Source: Sycobia sp. Sy_11
Lineage: Eukaryota > Arthropoda > Insecta > Hymenoptera > Epichrysomallidae
DNA length: 64,000 nucleotides
Direction: 5' to 3'
Assembly: GCA_018907035.1 (NCBI GenBank)
Contig: JACCIC010000022.1
Location: 3,325,501-3,389,500 of the forward strand
Shown here piece by piece: positions 24,843 through 38,259 of the stretch (position 1 is its first letter; each line of letters opens with the position of its first letter). The notes beneath the pieces were generated by a model. The model saw nothing but the letters and a program-made list of their open reading frames with translations, was not told the DNA's origin and searched no databases. Made by a program: the position numbers and the translations under genes.

Positions 24843-26165
24843 ATGAAGAATAAATTTATAAAAATGAATTCCATGTCTCGATGTCCTGGTTTATATTGTG
24901 GTCGAAATATCTTACAAGATGGGAATTGGACAGAATGTGGAGCATGTCCTCGAGGATTCAGAACAAATATATCTTCTGTGTGTGTACCTTGTGAAGATAT
25001 ACTTATATTTTATGATTGGCTATACCTTGGGTTCATGGCATTGCTAGCTCTTGTCCTTCATTGGTTTTACATAGACACTGTAGCTATGAGACGTAACATT
25101 CCAAAAGAAGTTATTGCATTGCATTTATCTGCTTTATTTGAAATAATAGCAGCTTCGCTTATTACTTTGCAATTGACTGATCCTTTAGGGTCATTTAGTG
25201 TGAAATCATGTAAAGCTAGAAGACTTTCAGATTGGTATACATTACTACATAATCCAAGTCCAAATTATGAAACTACATTGCATTGTACACAAGAAGCAGT
25301 TTATCCTTTGTAAGTAATTTAAGATTTAAATTGTAGATCAGTTTTTCTATAATTCAAAATAATCCTATTATTGATATATTGATATATTATTGATAATATG
25401 GAGTATTTTGTTAATTTAATATTTTAGTTTTTATATAATCTATTTTATACGAAAAATTATAATTTTGAAAGTATAAATTTCTTAGTAAAATTTGATTAAA
25501 GTCAATAAAATACTAATTTCTGAAATATATTTGAATTATTTTGTTATAGATATACTATGGTTTTTATATTTTATGCCATTGCTGTAATTTTAATGCTAAT
25601 AGTGCGACCACCAATTGCAAGAAAATTTTTACCTAAAAAAGCAAAATTTTCTGTTTATGCTGCCCTTTACTTCTTCCCAATTCTAGCTTTAATTCATGCA
25701 GTTTGCAGTGGACTTATTTGTAAGAGTATTCGTTATAATAATTGCTTTATTTCTATGAGATATTAGCTTTCTGAAATCAATTATAATTTATAAAATTTAT
25801 ATTTTTTAGATTATTCCTTTCCATATATTACAATTATTTTATCAGTTCTTTCAAATGCAGCACATTTTGCTTTCAAGTTAAATCAGGTAAATAGATTTGA
25901 AATAAAATGATATTATTGATTTATATCATGTAAAATAATTCTTTTTCAGACAATGAGATCATTATTGATAACCTCTATTTCTGATGTGAAAAATATTGTT
26001 GTAATCTTAGGTCATTGGTTATTACATGGTTATGGTGTTGTAGCAATTGCAAATTTAAGAGGATCAAATATTCATCCAGCAATGCTAGCTTTGGTACCAC
26101 TGCCAGCTTTATTTTATATTCTTACAGCTAGATTTACTGATCCTCATAAACTTCATATTGAATGA
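24843..26165 (+). CDS. JKAMP: JNK1/MAPK8-associated membrane protein (JAMP/JKAMP)
   Basis: Four exons: 24843-25309, 25550-25719, 25810-25886, 25950-26165. All junctions are GT-AG and in phase, giving 309 aa. JAMP is a multi-pass ER membrane protein that links the proteasome and ERAD machinery to misfolded clients and was first described as a JNK1 partner. Visible family features are the N-terminal Cys-rich head (CPGLYCGRN, ECGACPRGFRTN, CVPCED), DWLYLGFMALLALVLHWF, LSDWYTLLHNPSPNYETT with HCTQEAVYPLYT, YAALYFFPILALIHAVCSG, and near the end GHWLLHGYG and LVPLPALFYILTARFTDP. Several long hydrophobic segments fit the multi-pass topology. ATGs at 24843, 24864 and 24873 are all possible starts; the family N-terminus favours one of the latter two. 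Length matches the human protein (about 310 aa). It is convergent with CD98hc, 230 bp away. Confidence 0.95.
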
Positions 26166-26229
26166 AAATAAAGTTGAGATATAAATGATCTCTATATGTA
26201 AAACATGTACAAATGATTTAGGTTAAATT

Positions 26230-26235
26230 AATAAA
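26230..26235 (+). terminator. Probable JAMP polyadenylation signal AATAAA
   Basis: A canonical AATAAA lies 65 nt after the JAMP stop codon. Choice of this site is inferred from position only. Confidence 0.55.
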
Positions 26236-26259
26236 TTTTCATTTTATATAAACAAAAAT

Positions 26260-26265
26260 TTTATT
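26260..26265 (-). terminator. Possible CD98hc polyadenylation signal AATAAA
   Basis: On the minus strand AATAAA lies about 130 nt after the CD98hc stop codon. If used, cleavage would fall within or beside the JAMP 3' end. Confidence 0.4.
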
Positions 26266-26395
26266 TATAGCTGATTAATAATAATTATATACATCTTTTA
26301 GTTGTATATTTTTAATGGATATAACTTTCAGTTGCAATTTTGATGCAGTTTCAATAAATATACAGAGTTGTAAGATAATTTTACATCTTTGAGAC

Positions 26396-29300
26396 TTATG
26401 TTTTTGGTACAAAAGTCACTACCAACGTGCTTTTAGGAGACATTGGTATTTCATTTGACATTAATTTTCTAAAATAATAAAAAGTAAATTATATTTAGTA
26501 AGAGTTTATGTTTTAATTATTACATGTCATTATTTTGTAACTTACTTAGCATTGGTCAATTTTTCAATATAATTAGGACTGTGTGCAACAACATTGACTT
26601 CCTCAGATACATATGGCACAGTAGATATATCTATTGTAGTATTTTGCTGATTACTATTATAAGCTACCAAATATCCAGGATTGCCACTTTTAATCCTATT
26701 TAAGAAAAGATTTTTATTATACATACATGTACAACTGGTATTAATTGAATGTTATATCCAAAACCATCAAACTAATGTTAGTTTCTCAACTCACCAGTAA
26801 CTGAACCCAGAAAAAATGAAGCATGAAACATCAATTTAAGCTTTAATTAGTTTATTAAAATAGTTATCATTAGTAATATAATTCTACTTTTTTCCTTACT
26901 ATAATTTTACTAAAAAATAATACAAAACTAATTTTTCTTCTTCATATCTTTAGTAATGCAAATATGGGGGGATAATGCAATTAATTACACTAAATATACT
27001 TATAATAAATTTTGAATGTTAATTTGTTATTTAATGATTAATATTAATATTGAACATTGCTATTTGTTAATTAAAATATTAGTAATGGGTAAAAAGATCA
27101 ATTATTATTTTTAGTTATTATACAAAATATGTTAGAAAAATCTCTCTATTTACCGTGTATATATGAATGTAGTTCCATTGCTGATAACATCAGTTTTGGT
27201 TTCACCATAAAGAAATAATGGATTTTTACGAACTTCTGCAAGTGTTGCAAAAGCTTCCTTAGCAGAAAGAGTATCATTTAATTTTAATATTGGTGTAGCA
27301 GGCAGCAACATTGTCATTAAAATGAGACTGTCTGCAATTTCTGAATGTATTCGTTTCCTTAAACTATCTTTTTTACCATTTAACTGCAAATTAAATTAGT
27401 CGATAGTAAAACAGAAGTTGTCATAATAATTTATAGTAAGTCAGATAATATTTACATCTATACTAGGCCATGGAGCAAAAGCCAATAATTTTGAAATACT
27501 ATTATTCAATGCAGATGCTGTAATAGTGGGATCAATATTTCCTAATAATTGCATATTTTGTGGAAGATCAATTAAGGTTTTTTGCTTATTGTACATTGGT
27601 AAAATATCATGGCCTATTTCATCACTTAGTCCAAAAAAGCTGTAAAATTTTTTTGAATACAGAAATAATCTGAACTATAAAAATTATTATTAAAATATTT
27701 TAGCACATACCCATCTCCATTTGTATAATTTAAAACAACCTCTCGCCATTGTCTCAATACAACAGCATTATGGGGATGATCTTTTGTTTGTGTGTGAATA
27801 AGAGACTGATAAGATCCTGATTCAGTAGGATTATTTAGATCATAAGAATCATTTTTTAAGCTTGGATCTTCAACTAAATAAGCTACATTAGCAAGCCTAA
27901 ATCCTTTTACATCTAATTTTAGCCAGTGCTTAAGTATAGCCTGTTATAATTAAATTAAAAATTTAAATAATTTATATTGTTTAATTGACAATAAAATTAA
28001 ATTAGTTTGAAAACATACTGAAAATTCATTAATCACATCTGGATTTATATAATTCAAGTCTGGCTGCGATTCGTTAAACTGGTGAAGATAAAATTGTCCT
28101 CTAGTTTTATTAAATGTCCATGCCGAACCACCATTTATACTACGCTGTACAATAAACAGATTTTTTTTCAAGAAATAGTTATATTGTTTATGCATCATTA
28201 TGTGGAAAAATAATATTAAACTTACCCAGTTATTTGGTGGCAATAACGTCCTACCATCAGAATCTATTTTTCCATCAGCCCACACATAGTAATTTGTGTA
28301 AGGTTCTACTCTCTTTATAGATTTTTCAAACCATGGATGCTGATCAGATGAATGATTTGGATCTAATTCTAAAATTACATTCTGATTTTTATCTTTTGCA
28401 CTTTTTATGAACTTTTGGAAATCACTCATCAAACCGACTTGTTGGCTAATATCTCTATAATCCTCGGTGTGACCTTGAAAATTTCAATTTAATATATAAA
28501 GCATAAATATTTTGTAAACAAAAATAAAACAGAAGAAAGTAACAAAATTTATAAATTTTAAAATTTTACTTAATTATTTCATTATATAAAAACAATTGTC
28601 ATTTTGTATGAATTTGTTAATGATGAAATTAAATTTAAAATAATTTAAACTTTTGAATTTGTTTTAGTGTTAGTGTGATTGATTTTTTTAATAGAAATAA
28701 ACGTTTTAATAACAAACCAGGTGCAGTTTCTTTTAAAATCGAACTTAATGAAATAGCCTTAATATGCTGTTCTTCAAGAACTTGAAGTAAAGATTCTAAA
28801 CCATTTAGATTATTCATTGGGGTATCTGAAGGTTCCAATCTGACTATAGGACTTTCTTCCCACCATTTTTTAGGTTCTGGTAAAGAGCATCTCGGAGCTA
28901 TTACAATTATAGCAACAGCACCACCTAACATGGCTGCCCATAAAACCCAAAATGCAATAAAGAGAAACCATCTTAATCTAATCCAAAATGGATCATTAGC
29001 ATATTTCATCAATTCAGCTTTTCCCATTCCTGATAATGATTGCTTGATATTTCCAATATCAATTTTAGCATCTCCATTCTCAGAAATAAATTTAACCTAA
29101 AAACATTATCCAACATTTACTACCATAAGATTGTTCTAATATGAAACTTAAATCATAAGAATTTAGTACAATAAACATCCAAACAATTGGATTACAACAA
29201 GTCAATTATGTAAAAGATACTCTTATTTATAGAATCACCATTGCTCCTAGAAGTTTTAATTTTTTATTTTAAATGACAATGCTTTTTTATTAATACAATT

Positions 29301-30128
29301 TCTATTATAAAATTACAGATAGTTAGTTATATTTTTATTGTGATACAATCATATTTAAAAATCTATGTAACTTATTTTTATTAAATTATATTTTTGTCTA
29401 TAAAATATCAACATATGGAATCCACGCATTTAACTTTAATTATGTATTTTTATACATATTCATTTTTTAATCTTAGATAATGTTTTTCAACATAATACAT
29501 AGTAAAGTTAACTTTTTATTTCTTATTATTAATTTAATCATTAAGTTTTATTGACGTTATATTTATAGGATAGAAACTAGTATTAAATATTGAAAAATGA
29601 AAAAAACTTTAAAAATTCTTTATAGAATTGTAAAATTATTTAAAAGTATTCAAAATTTGTGAATCAATTGATTGATCGCACTTTCTTAAATTAATAAACG
29701 TTGAAGCAAATCATTTTCTTATTGGAAATTGATTATAAAACTCGAATTTTGCAATAGATAATTCTGACAAATCTAGATTTAAAAAATTGAGACAAAAGAG
29801 GTCAACGTACCTCAGAGGCATCATTTGGAGGTACAACAGAGGTTTTTTTTTCCTCCTTTAACATACGTTCTTGAGCTCCATCATCTAGCTCCGATTCAGT
29901 ACCATTCTGCTTACCCATGTCGGTAGCGGGTTCCTTCTTTTCTTCCGCGTTACTGCTATTGTTCTTGGCCTGCCCGGCTTCGTCGTCCGGCAACTGCTTA
30001 GCAGTCGGCTGCACTGAATCAGTAGTATCTGTTGGTTCTGCCTTTGCTGGCGACGATTCTTTCGCAGCAGTGCCATTATCCGTCGCTTGGTTACTATCTG
30101 AGTCTGATGGCCTCCCACTCTCCTCCAT
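26396..30128 (-). CDS. CD98hc: CD98 heavy chain / 4F2hc (SLC3A2-type amino-acid transporter heavy chain)
   Basis: Nine exons on the minus strand: 30128-29811, 29096-28718, 28473-28226, 28144-28019, 27940-27711, 27639-27456, 27383-27154, 26695-26546, 26468-26396. Every GT-AG junction keeps phase, giving 645 aa. This type II membrane protein pairs with SLC7 light chains to exchange amino acids at the plasma membrane. Seen: a long acidic, Ser/Gln-rich cytoplasmic tail (1-130), then KAELMKYANDPFWIRLRW, one membrane helix (about 150-173), and APRC with Cys176 at the position that bonds the light chain in mammals, followed by a GH13-like ectodomain. Ectodomain motifs are LDPNHSS, PPNNW, GGSAWTFNK, YLHQF, QPDLNY, then GFRLANVAYL, where the glycosidase nucleophile is Ala374 as expected for a non-enzymatic heavy chain. 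The C-terminus is PMSPKSTLVVTFVPKT. Its closest visible relative is the gene at 49-57 kb. Confidence 0.95.
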
Positions 30129-30129
30129 C

Positions 30130-31560
30130 CTTTCTTTAGTTCTCCCTCTTCAACTTGAACGAATTTCAGGGTCAGCGTAGTTGACTTACGTAATTACCTA
30201 GCGTATTTATAAAAGAAACCTGTTTGAGTTTAAAGCTATATAGAGTTATTAGTTATATATAGAGGAGCGGGATTCGCGCAACAGTTTTATTAAGGCGTTG
30301 ATTAGTAATGATCGCGTCGCTAGAAAGGTCATTGACACTTGTTCTAGACGGCTTTTTTACTCTACTCATTTCAGAAATCCATAATAGAGATTTATTAAAA
30401 ATAAAAGATATATACTTACAGTTTTATCAAAGAATTTTTCGAGTCCCCTTATCGTCTTAGACGAATGAAATTATGGATGGGCGTGGGACCCTGTAATTTT
30501 ATAATCTAGCGCAGGTTACGAACATGCCCAACAAATAGGAAGTGCTACCTCTCTTCTCGTTATGATAGAAATGGAAGCCGATGATCCAATGGCCTCCAAA
30601 TCTCTGCAAATCAAACGTTTATTACTTATTAAATATTAATGTATTACAGGGGTGCCAGTGGTGCCACTATGGCGTTGCTCTCATTTTCCTTGCTGCAGGA
30701 GCAGGGAGCAGTTGCCAGTTAATAATTGTGGAATTTACTATAGAAAAATGAGCATGCGCAACTTAAATCAATATATCATTACGCGCCAAAATACAGAAAG
30801 ACAACGTGAGGGAATTGAACAAGTAAAGTTTGTATAACTATAAATAAAACTAATAATTATAATTACTCTCCAAAAGAAAAAGAACCAATAATATAACGAG
30901 TTTGGAGCTCATAAAGGAAGTAACGGATAAACGAAGGAATTTATAAAAGTAATTTACGATTTTCATTCAAATAGTTTAGACAAGTTTCAGCTTCAAAAAT
31001 TCTATCTTTTCATATTATTTTTAACTAAAATCATACACTTCTTTAGGTAAAATAATTTTATTTTTGTACTTCATACAATCATGTATATATTATATAGGAA
31101 AATATTTTTATAAATGAAATAATATGTGCTTTTATTATTCTGACTAAAGTAATGAGCATTTGACAATTGCGATATTACCGTGTGAATATTGTGAATCATT
31201 TTTGAAAGCGAATTTAGAGCATATGAAACATTGCAGCATCTGTATGACATTTCCAGACAGAATGTATATTATTAATAAATAAGTAAAAGTGAATAATTTT
31301 TACAAGTACTTAAAGTGATTATAATTTTTCTATTTTGTACAGTATAGTGCAGATAAAAAGTAATACAATTAATCTAATAAAATTATAAAATTATAGAAAA
31401 AAGCTAAGACGTACATATTTATATTCATTGCCAAAATCCAAATGACTATTTTTTATTTAACTTAAAACTATTTTTTTAGTTTTATAATCGATTTAAAAAT
31501 AAGTGGTAACATAGAGAGGAAAATGGAACATCGTTGGCATAAACGTGGTTGAGACACATA
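30130..31560. promoter_or_regulatory. Upstream region of CD98hc
   Basis: The first 500 bp upstream of the CD98hc start is less AT-rich and likely holds the 5' UTR and promoter. No TATA box or start site can be placed with confidence. The 61-aa plus frame at 30652-30837 is unsupported. Confidence 0.3.
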
Positions 31561-33335
31561 TGAACACTATATTATATACATACGCGTGTGTGTGTATATA
31601 TATATATATATATGAATTTCGCAACAGTTTTTATTTTAACATAAACTATTAACTTTTGCTATAGTTTGTATCTTTTTATACTAAACGACGCGACGGTAAG
31701 GCATTGTGGCATATATTTTTAAGTTTTTTCATTTCCGATTTTATAATGCCAATATTCATTATTCAATAACATTTTTCAGAATGAATTTTATATACTATAT
31801 GATAAGTTTACTTTTTATTTATTTTTTAATTATTAAAAGTTTTTTCTTCTCAGGGAAATCTATAAATACATAATAAGCTAAGGTGCAGCCAATTAAAATG
31901 CGTAGTGGTATTTTGATCGTTGCTCGTGATCAGTGTGGGGCCGTCGCTATGCGTTCGCAGGATATCAGATAGCACAAGGATTTTTTTTTTGCATTTCCAA
32001 TTAACATATTATGTGATGGGAGGATAATCGGAAACTGCGATATATTGAGTCGACTGGACAAGTTTGCTGCGATTATTGCTTAGAATTTTTTTGTCCAGAT
32101 TACCTGCTCCTCTGATTTTTTATGACATGGATCGTCAATAGCAAAAGTGATTTTCTCTTTATAATTGAATTTCACACATGAATATTATTGTCATAGTTTT
32201 TTCAATACTTAGAATTTAATTGCATTCGACAATATATAAGAGAATTAAAATATGTTTTTGTTTAAATGCATGAATAAACTTCCGAATAGCAACCAACGAA
32301 TAACGTATAGTGGTTTTAGTCGTAATTTGATTTTTCGTGTTAAAATTCATAAAAATGATGGTTTTATGAATTTATCTCAGAAAATACAAAAATTTCAAAA
32401 AATATTTAAAAAAAAACTTGTAAATATAATCAAAATACATTCTTTTTGTTCTGAGCCTTTTTTTGGCGCGAACAAACTTTCTGGAGAAAAAATTACGCGT
32501 CGGAGTCCTGGTGAAGCGATGTCGGTGTACGGTTGAACCGATTTTATTTTTTCAATTTTCTGTAATGAAAGTTACAAGCAAGTGTTCTTGTATACATAAA
32601 TATTTCTACAGAATAAAATTTAAACCTGTATTGTTTTTATGTGTGCTATATCATTTAAAAATCTATTCAAATATTAAATGTGCATTGAAATTTCAATTTG
32701 TTTAATTTTAAAATCAGTATTGGAACATAAAGAATTAGCACACACTAAACTCTTATCTGCGATAGATATCTCTGATATAAAGATTCTGATTATGGTGTGT
32801 ATTATATATTTATCAAGATTTTAAATTCCAATTAAAGATATTTATACATCGATACGATATATATCAGACAAAATTTCTACATTTGCTTATTGTTATAAAT
32901 AATTTCGGATCAGGGAGAGTAGATTAAAAATCTATTTTATAAGTATCTGCGTCTATATGGAGCTTATAATTATAATTTTCATAGTAAAAAATTATTAACT
33001 TTTAATTTATCAAAATATAGATATCCGAGCAATATCTACTTTTGATTTTGATGAGAATTTGTGTATTTATGCTTTTTTGGGTTCTGATTAAGAATATCGT
33101 GGTTAATTTTGGTACAAATTGAATTTTCATGTTCAAAATCATAAAAATGATATTTCTTCGAACTTATCTCGAAAAATAAGAAAATGTCAACATTTCAAAC
33201 AAATACTTCAAACAAAAGTGTAGATATCATTCAAATAGATTTTTTTTTCTATTATTTTTTTTTCTATACATTCAACAAATTCGAAGCAGAAACGTAAAAT
33301 TTTTTTCCAGAAATATTGTTTATACATTGAAAAAT
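31561..33335. other. Stretch without recognised gene
   Basis: A short (TG)(TA) microsatellite lies near 31586-31613. Frames at 32252-32536 and 32463-32705 overlap each other and show no family features. Confidence 0.4.
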
Positions 33336-33338
33336 ATA

Positions 33339-33560
33339 CGAGGTGTATTCAAAAAGTAAGTTTCTCTGTATTGGGAAAAAAATAAAATACTAATTTTAGA
33401 CTATAAAAATAATTTCATTTTATTATGTTACTCCCAAACTATTTTTCTTAAGCAAGTTTAAACAAACCTACCTTAAAAAATGACGTGCCTTGTTTTTGAA
33501 TTCCCGATTTAATGACTTTTTCGATTTCGTCATTTGTAGCGAAGTTTATAGTTAAAAAAA
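33339..33560. mobile_element. mariner-like terminal fragment
   Basis: The segment begins ACGAGGTGTATTCAAAAAGT, then AAGTTTCTCTG, which has the form of a mariner terminal repeat. It is followed by about 200 bp with no surviving frame. The other terminus was not found. Assignment is by the look of the end only. Confidence 0.35.
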
Positions 33561-33564
33561 AATA

Positions 33565-34852
33565 AAACTATTCAATTAAAATTTGAAGAAAGTTGATTCT
33601 TATCGATTATTTTTAAATCAGATTAATTAATTCGGTGTCTTATGTAAAATGTTGCAGTTTCGTCGACTATATTTATACATGCGATTAAGTAATTGACAAT
33701 AGAAACTTGACAACAATTATTTCAAACGACAACGTTTCAACTTACTGTGTATAAGTAAATGATAAATATTATTGAATACGAAAAAATCCTAATGCTTTTT
33801 CAATAGAATTATATTGTTGAAAAATTGGTAGTTCTATTTGCAAATGTATGAGAATTAGTCTTGAAATTAGTTAATAATCTCCGTCACGACTTCGTTCGTG
33901 CTATAATAATACGTGTGTAATTGAAACATTTAAATGATTCTTGTGATTGAATAATAGTATCTTTCACCGTGATTTCACGCAGGCTATTTGTAATTGTTTT
34001 TAATTCAAGTAGACATCTTCCAATAACATATATTTAATAAAAATATAAGATAGGGTGAAATTGATCCCTTTCCATTGTTTATAGAGTTTCTATTTCGGAA
34101 AGCTTAGAAATTGGTTATCACATAATCTAAAAATGTGGCTATTCTCTAGCAAGTCGATTAGTACTATCTCAAAGGGTTGTTTCAACGATTCGTTCATTGG
34201 AGTCAAGAAATCATTTCCTAAAGTGTGAATAATAATATTTGTATTTGTGCAATGTTTATAAATTTTTCTATATATAAAAATAAATAGAAATATCTCCTTT
34301 ATTTTGGCTTCGCTGACGTTAATTAAATGAATAGTCAAAGAATACTAATTTTTTATATGCATTTTAAATAATTACCTATATATAACATAATCAAACACAT
34401 TCACAAATGAAAGAATATTTCAAACAGACTATTCAAATATTCAAATTGATTGAACTGAAGAATTTGAGGCCATATTGATTGTAGTCACTAATTTACATAA
34501 TTGGCTACATTCACCATTTACTCTTGTTGATGACTTTCTGAAACGGGAGAGTTTACAGTGCATTACAACAAGTATAAAAAGTATTACATAAAAACTACTG
34601 TACAGTTAGTGGTCGTAATAGCAATAAATTATTCAAGCCATTAAATGTTATAGTAATCGTCGCTTCTCGAGACTAAATGAACCTCTTATATGGTTTTAGT
34701 ACTGGCTGACGTTTTAAGGTTTATTTAGCTGTAAGATTTGCCGCACTAACACACATAAACTACATAAAATAATGCGTTAACTTGTATTCAATTTCTCATG
34801 TTCAGATATAACTTGACGGTTTGCTTATACAAGCAGTGAAAAAGTGCCTTTT

Positions 34853-34885
<33 letters not shown>

Positions 34886-35585
34886 TGAGCGATTGAGAGA
34901 GGGGGAGGGAGGAATAGAAGGTCGGAGACATGGAGGGAGAGAGGGAGGGAGGGGGAAGGAGAGGGCGATACAGCGCAGGATATTTGGTACAGATTGTTAT
35001 ATCTTTGTCTTTCAGTATGGACTTCCACCAGCGATATTAAAGATAGATCAAAGAAATATTATTACAGACACAGCTCGAGAGTGGTAATTAAAGTGCCTCA
35101 AAGTTCAAAATAAATGAAACAAAATGGATTTAACTTGGGTAAGCTCAATAAAAAGGACGGATTAAAGTGATTGATCAATATTATAAATAAAGGTGTTATG
35201 TTGTTCATATACCATATAGGTATATGTTTTCCATTAATTATTTAAGAAAAAACGAATGAATAGTATATTGAGAATATATAAATCTATAGTTATATAAACA
35301 TTGATATTCGTTCTTCTTCCACTGAAAAATAATTACAATTTTTTAAAAACCAGTTTTAATAATAAAACGTATTATTAAAATTATTCCTTTTATATCACAG
35401 AGAATACAATTTAACACGGCATATATATATAATTATCATTTTTTTACCTGATTTTATTTGATTTATTATTAGAAAAATACTTTTTAATTAAAATCGTATC
35501 ATTAATTAGAATATATACTTTTTATACCTAAATGTTTAATTCATTATTTTAAATATACTACAATAAAGGAGTATAAATTATATTT
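33565..35585. other. AT-rich stretch with GA-rich microsatellite
   Basis: (GA)n occurs at about 34855-34882 and is followed by purine-rich sequence to about 34970. ORFs on both strands across it are repeat artefacts. No gene was recognised. Confidence 0.5.
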
Positions 35586-35589
35586 TGTG

Positions 35590-35730
35590 CCCAGACTGCA
35601 AAATAGTATCGTTTGGCACAAGGTAGCAAACGCGTTTGCCAGCGAAAACACATTCAAGCTCTTGCTGTGCTTGGACATGAAAAATGCGTTCGACAACAAT
35701 CACCTGTTTGTGTTCCCTTATTGTCAAAAT
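35590..35730 (+). mobile_element. Non-LTR reverse-transcriptase relic
   Basis: A short plus-strand frame reads WHKVANAFASENTFKLLLCL followed directly by DMKNAFDNNHL. LxLDxKNAFD is the first catalytic (motif A) block of non-LTR reverse transcriptases. Nothing else of the element is visible. Confidence 0.45.
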
Positions 35731-36060
35731 ATACGATTCAAGTTAATTGATAATATTTAAATTAGTTGTGATGAAAATGATATAGTAATTTTTAATTACT
35801 GAAAAATTTCTACTTAGAAATAAATATGTATTAATTACGAAGTTTTAAGAAAGTATATATTTATTCTTTTTTTGAGTTTATTGTTTTAAAGTCTAATAAA
35901 AAATCAAGTAGACATTCAGTTATTATTTTTCTAGAAGCTTTGCATTATAAGGCAATTGAAATCATTATGATTTCCGTTCAGTAAGATATAATAAGCATAT
36001 CTTTTCCAACTAACGGTATTATTATATAGTTAAGCGGCATCAATGGCTTATATAAATGCA

Positions 36061-36061
<1 letters not shown>

Positions 36062-36120
<59 letters not shown>

Positions 36121-36320
36121 TGCGCGCGCGTGTATGTGCGTGTGTGTGCGCGTGTGTGCGTGCGCGTGTGCGTGTGCGTGTGTGTGTACTTATACATATA
36201 ATTACTTTATCCTTTAAAATACTTTCAAAGACTAGAGTGAAAGTGAGCGAGAGAGTGAGAGAGGGAGGGGGAGAGAGGGAGGGGGAGAGAGGAAGGGAGA
36301 GCGACGGAAAGAGAGAGAAA
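36062..36320. repeat. Compound microsatellite (TA)n-(GT/GC)n plus GA-rich tract
   Basis: (TA)n at 36062-36117 is followed by alternating purine-pyrimidine GTGC repeats to about 36188 and an imperfect GA-rich tract at 36236-36320. The ORFs of 71 and 151 aa that cross it are repeat translations. Confidence 0.9.
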
Positions 36321-36741
36321 GGAGTTTTTATATAGAAAATTGAAATACAAATGAATTTCATGCAGAAAACGTAAGTCATATGTACGTAAGATAAAATAGG
36401 ATTTTTACAAGAACAATATTTAAGATTCATCACTCGTATATACTATGTAAAACAATTTATGAATATAACATGTTTTTTATTTGGCCAATGCCCTTAGCTA
36501 AAATTTTTTATATATTATATCATCTTCTTTAAGATAATAAACGTATATATGCATTTAAGTAATATAAATATACCTATGCAGAATAAAATATTCTTGACCC
36601 ATATATACTTCACGATTCAATTGTGATACATTTGAACATTTATCGATAAAGCTAACATAACGGACAAATATGTTCAACTATAATGTTATCAATAATAATC
36701 GAGGACTTTACGTCTTAAATGAAATACTTTTTTTTTAAATA

Positions 36742-36938
36742 TTATTTAACGCCGCTCTATTTATGCTTCCAAATATCGGTGCTAATCAGCAACGGAGGTC
36801 TACGATGTGTTTGTAAACAAAGTACATGTAAATTATTACAGCGGTGCTGGCATCAATTGGCCGAGACCGGGATTTGAACTCGAATCACCAAGTTACTATT
36901 TCTTCACTCTAGTGATAGAGCTATTGCGTAGGCCTCAA
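36742..36938 (-). mobile_element. tRNA-derived SINE, copy 1
   Basis: On the minus strand a tRNA-like head (A-box-like TAGAGTGAAGAA region and B box GAGTTCAAATCCCGG) is followed by GGCCAATTGATGCCAGCACC, a body with TTACATGTACTTTGTTTAC, and a tail ATTTGGAAGCATAAATAGAG. The same head-body-tail order occurs at 50.5 kb and 63.7 kb. Confidence 0.75.
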
Positions 36939-37589
36939 ATGAAACACTTAATATTCTGAACTGATATTTAATAATACCTCATTGTTTTAGAATTAAAAAT
37001 ATAAGTTTTATTTTAAACGCTATTTAGAACAATGTTATTATAATACGAATAAAAATTATATTTAAATGTTATATAAAGATTGTTTCTGCAATTGGAAATT
37101 TTTTAGAGGAACATTCTTTCTACACTAAAATATTATAGTATTCGGATCATATGGTTGCACAGTAAAGATATATTCCGTAGAAGAAAGATGAGTATTAATA
37201 TTTAGAGCTATTTTTGATATATTTGTAAAATTCTGAAGAATATTTAGAGCTGTTTACTCGTTACTACATGCTGGCTTAAAATGTTCACACTTGTTGGACT
37301 CAAAAATTAACGCTTCTAGTTAAACTGTTACATCGTTTTTTTAACTTACCACTGTCTCTAGTCAAAAAATCATTTTAAAGACGATGAAATTTTATTAATG
37401 ATTTGTTAAGCTATAGTATTGACTTTAGTGGAATTCATAAAATTATACAGAAATTTGTCAATTCTTAAAAGTTAAGTAATTATAATATTAGGAACTTCAA
37501 TTGTTAATTTTTACTTTCACTGTTATTTTTTTTTTACACAATAAAAGTTTTATAAAAAGTATAAGGAATAAGGACATTTGATTTAAATT

Positions 37590-38250
37590 ATTACTCATCA
37601 CTAGAGACAACATTTTCCCATGATTTTGGCAGCATATGAATTTCACGAAAAACCGACATTTTTGTTGATGCTATCGAAGAATCGATTCATTTCTTAGTTT
37701 CTTCGTAAGAATGAGGTATACCATATGGCTGCTGTGGAATAATTTCCCATTGAAGCGTTTCCAGGTAGGTTTTCACTCTTTTCACGTTTCACGTTTGCAA
37801 CATAAGGCCGCGCGTTGTCTTCTAACAAAATCATTTAGTCGCGTCGCAGCTCGTATAACTTATTTTCGTTACTGGCTTGACTCAAACGTATCAATTGACG
37901 TCGATAGCGATGCCCCGTGATAGTCTTATTTGATTTGAATAGCCGATATTAAATCCGATACAGCTCTGCTAATCTCATCAAATATAGAAAAGAATCTTCG
38001 AACCCTGGATATTTGGTCTTGCAGATAATGTTGCGAATGGCCGGCATAATTCCGTGATTTTCTACGCTTTTCTACGTTTATCGTAACATTGTCTTAAGAT
38101 TTTCTACGATTATCGTAATATATAGACTTTTCATTGCCAGTCACAATACGGTGCAAAAAAGTTTTTCTTTTCTATCGTTGAATCATTGGTTCACACGCGA
38201 CAAAACGTTTCTCGACATTTCTCAGTTTCAATTCATATGACACTAAATAT
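37590..38250 (-). mobile_element. mariner relic
   Basis: Minus-strand frames with stops give MILLEDNARPYVA (second catalytic aspartate block), ENLPGNASMGNYS (YSPD block) and, upstream, a decayed GDEKWIYYDN-like block near 38130. It shares segments with the deletion relic at 12.93-13.15 kb. Confidence 0.65.
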
Positions 38251-38259
38251 CCTTAATTT

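Noticed and set aside
29885..30180. Alternative 77- and 87-aa frames over CD98hc exon 1
   Set aside because: They are shadows of the exon encoding the acidic cytoplasmic tail, whose frame joins exon 2 in phase.
34821..35087. 88-aa Arg/Glu-rich ORF and its antisense Ser/Leu-rich partner
   Set aside because: They are translations of the (GA)n tract; no conserved feature is visible.
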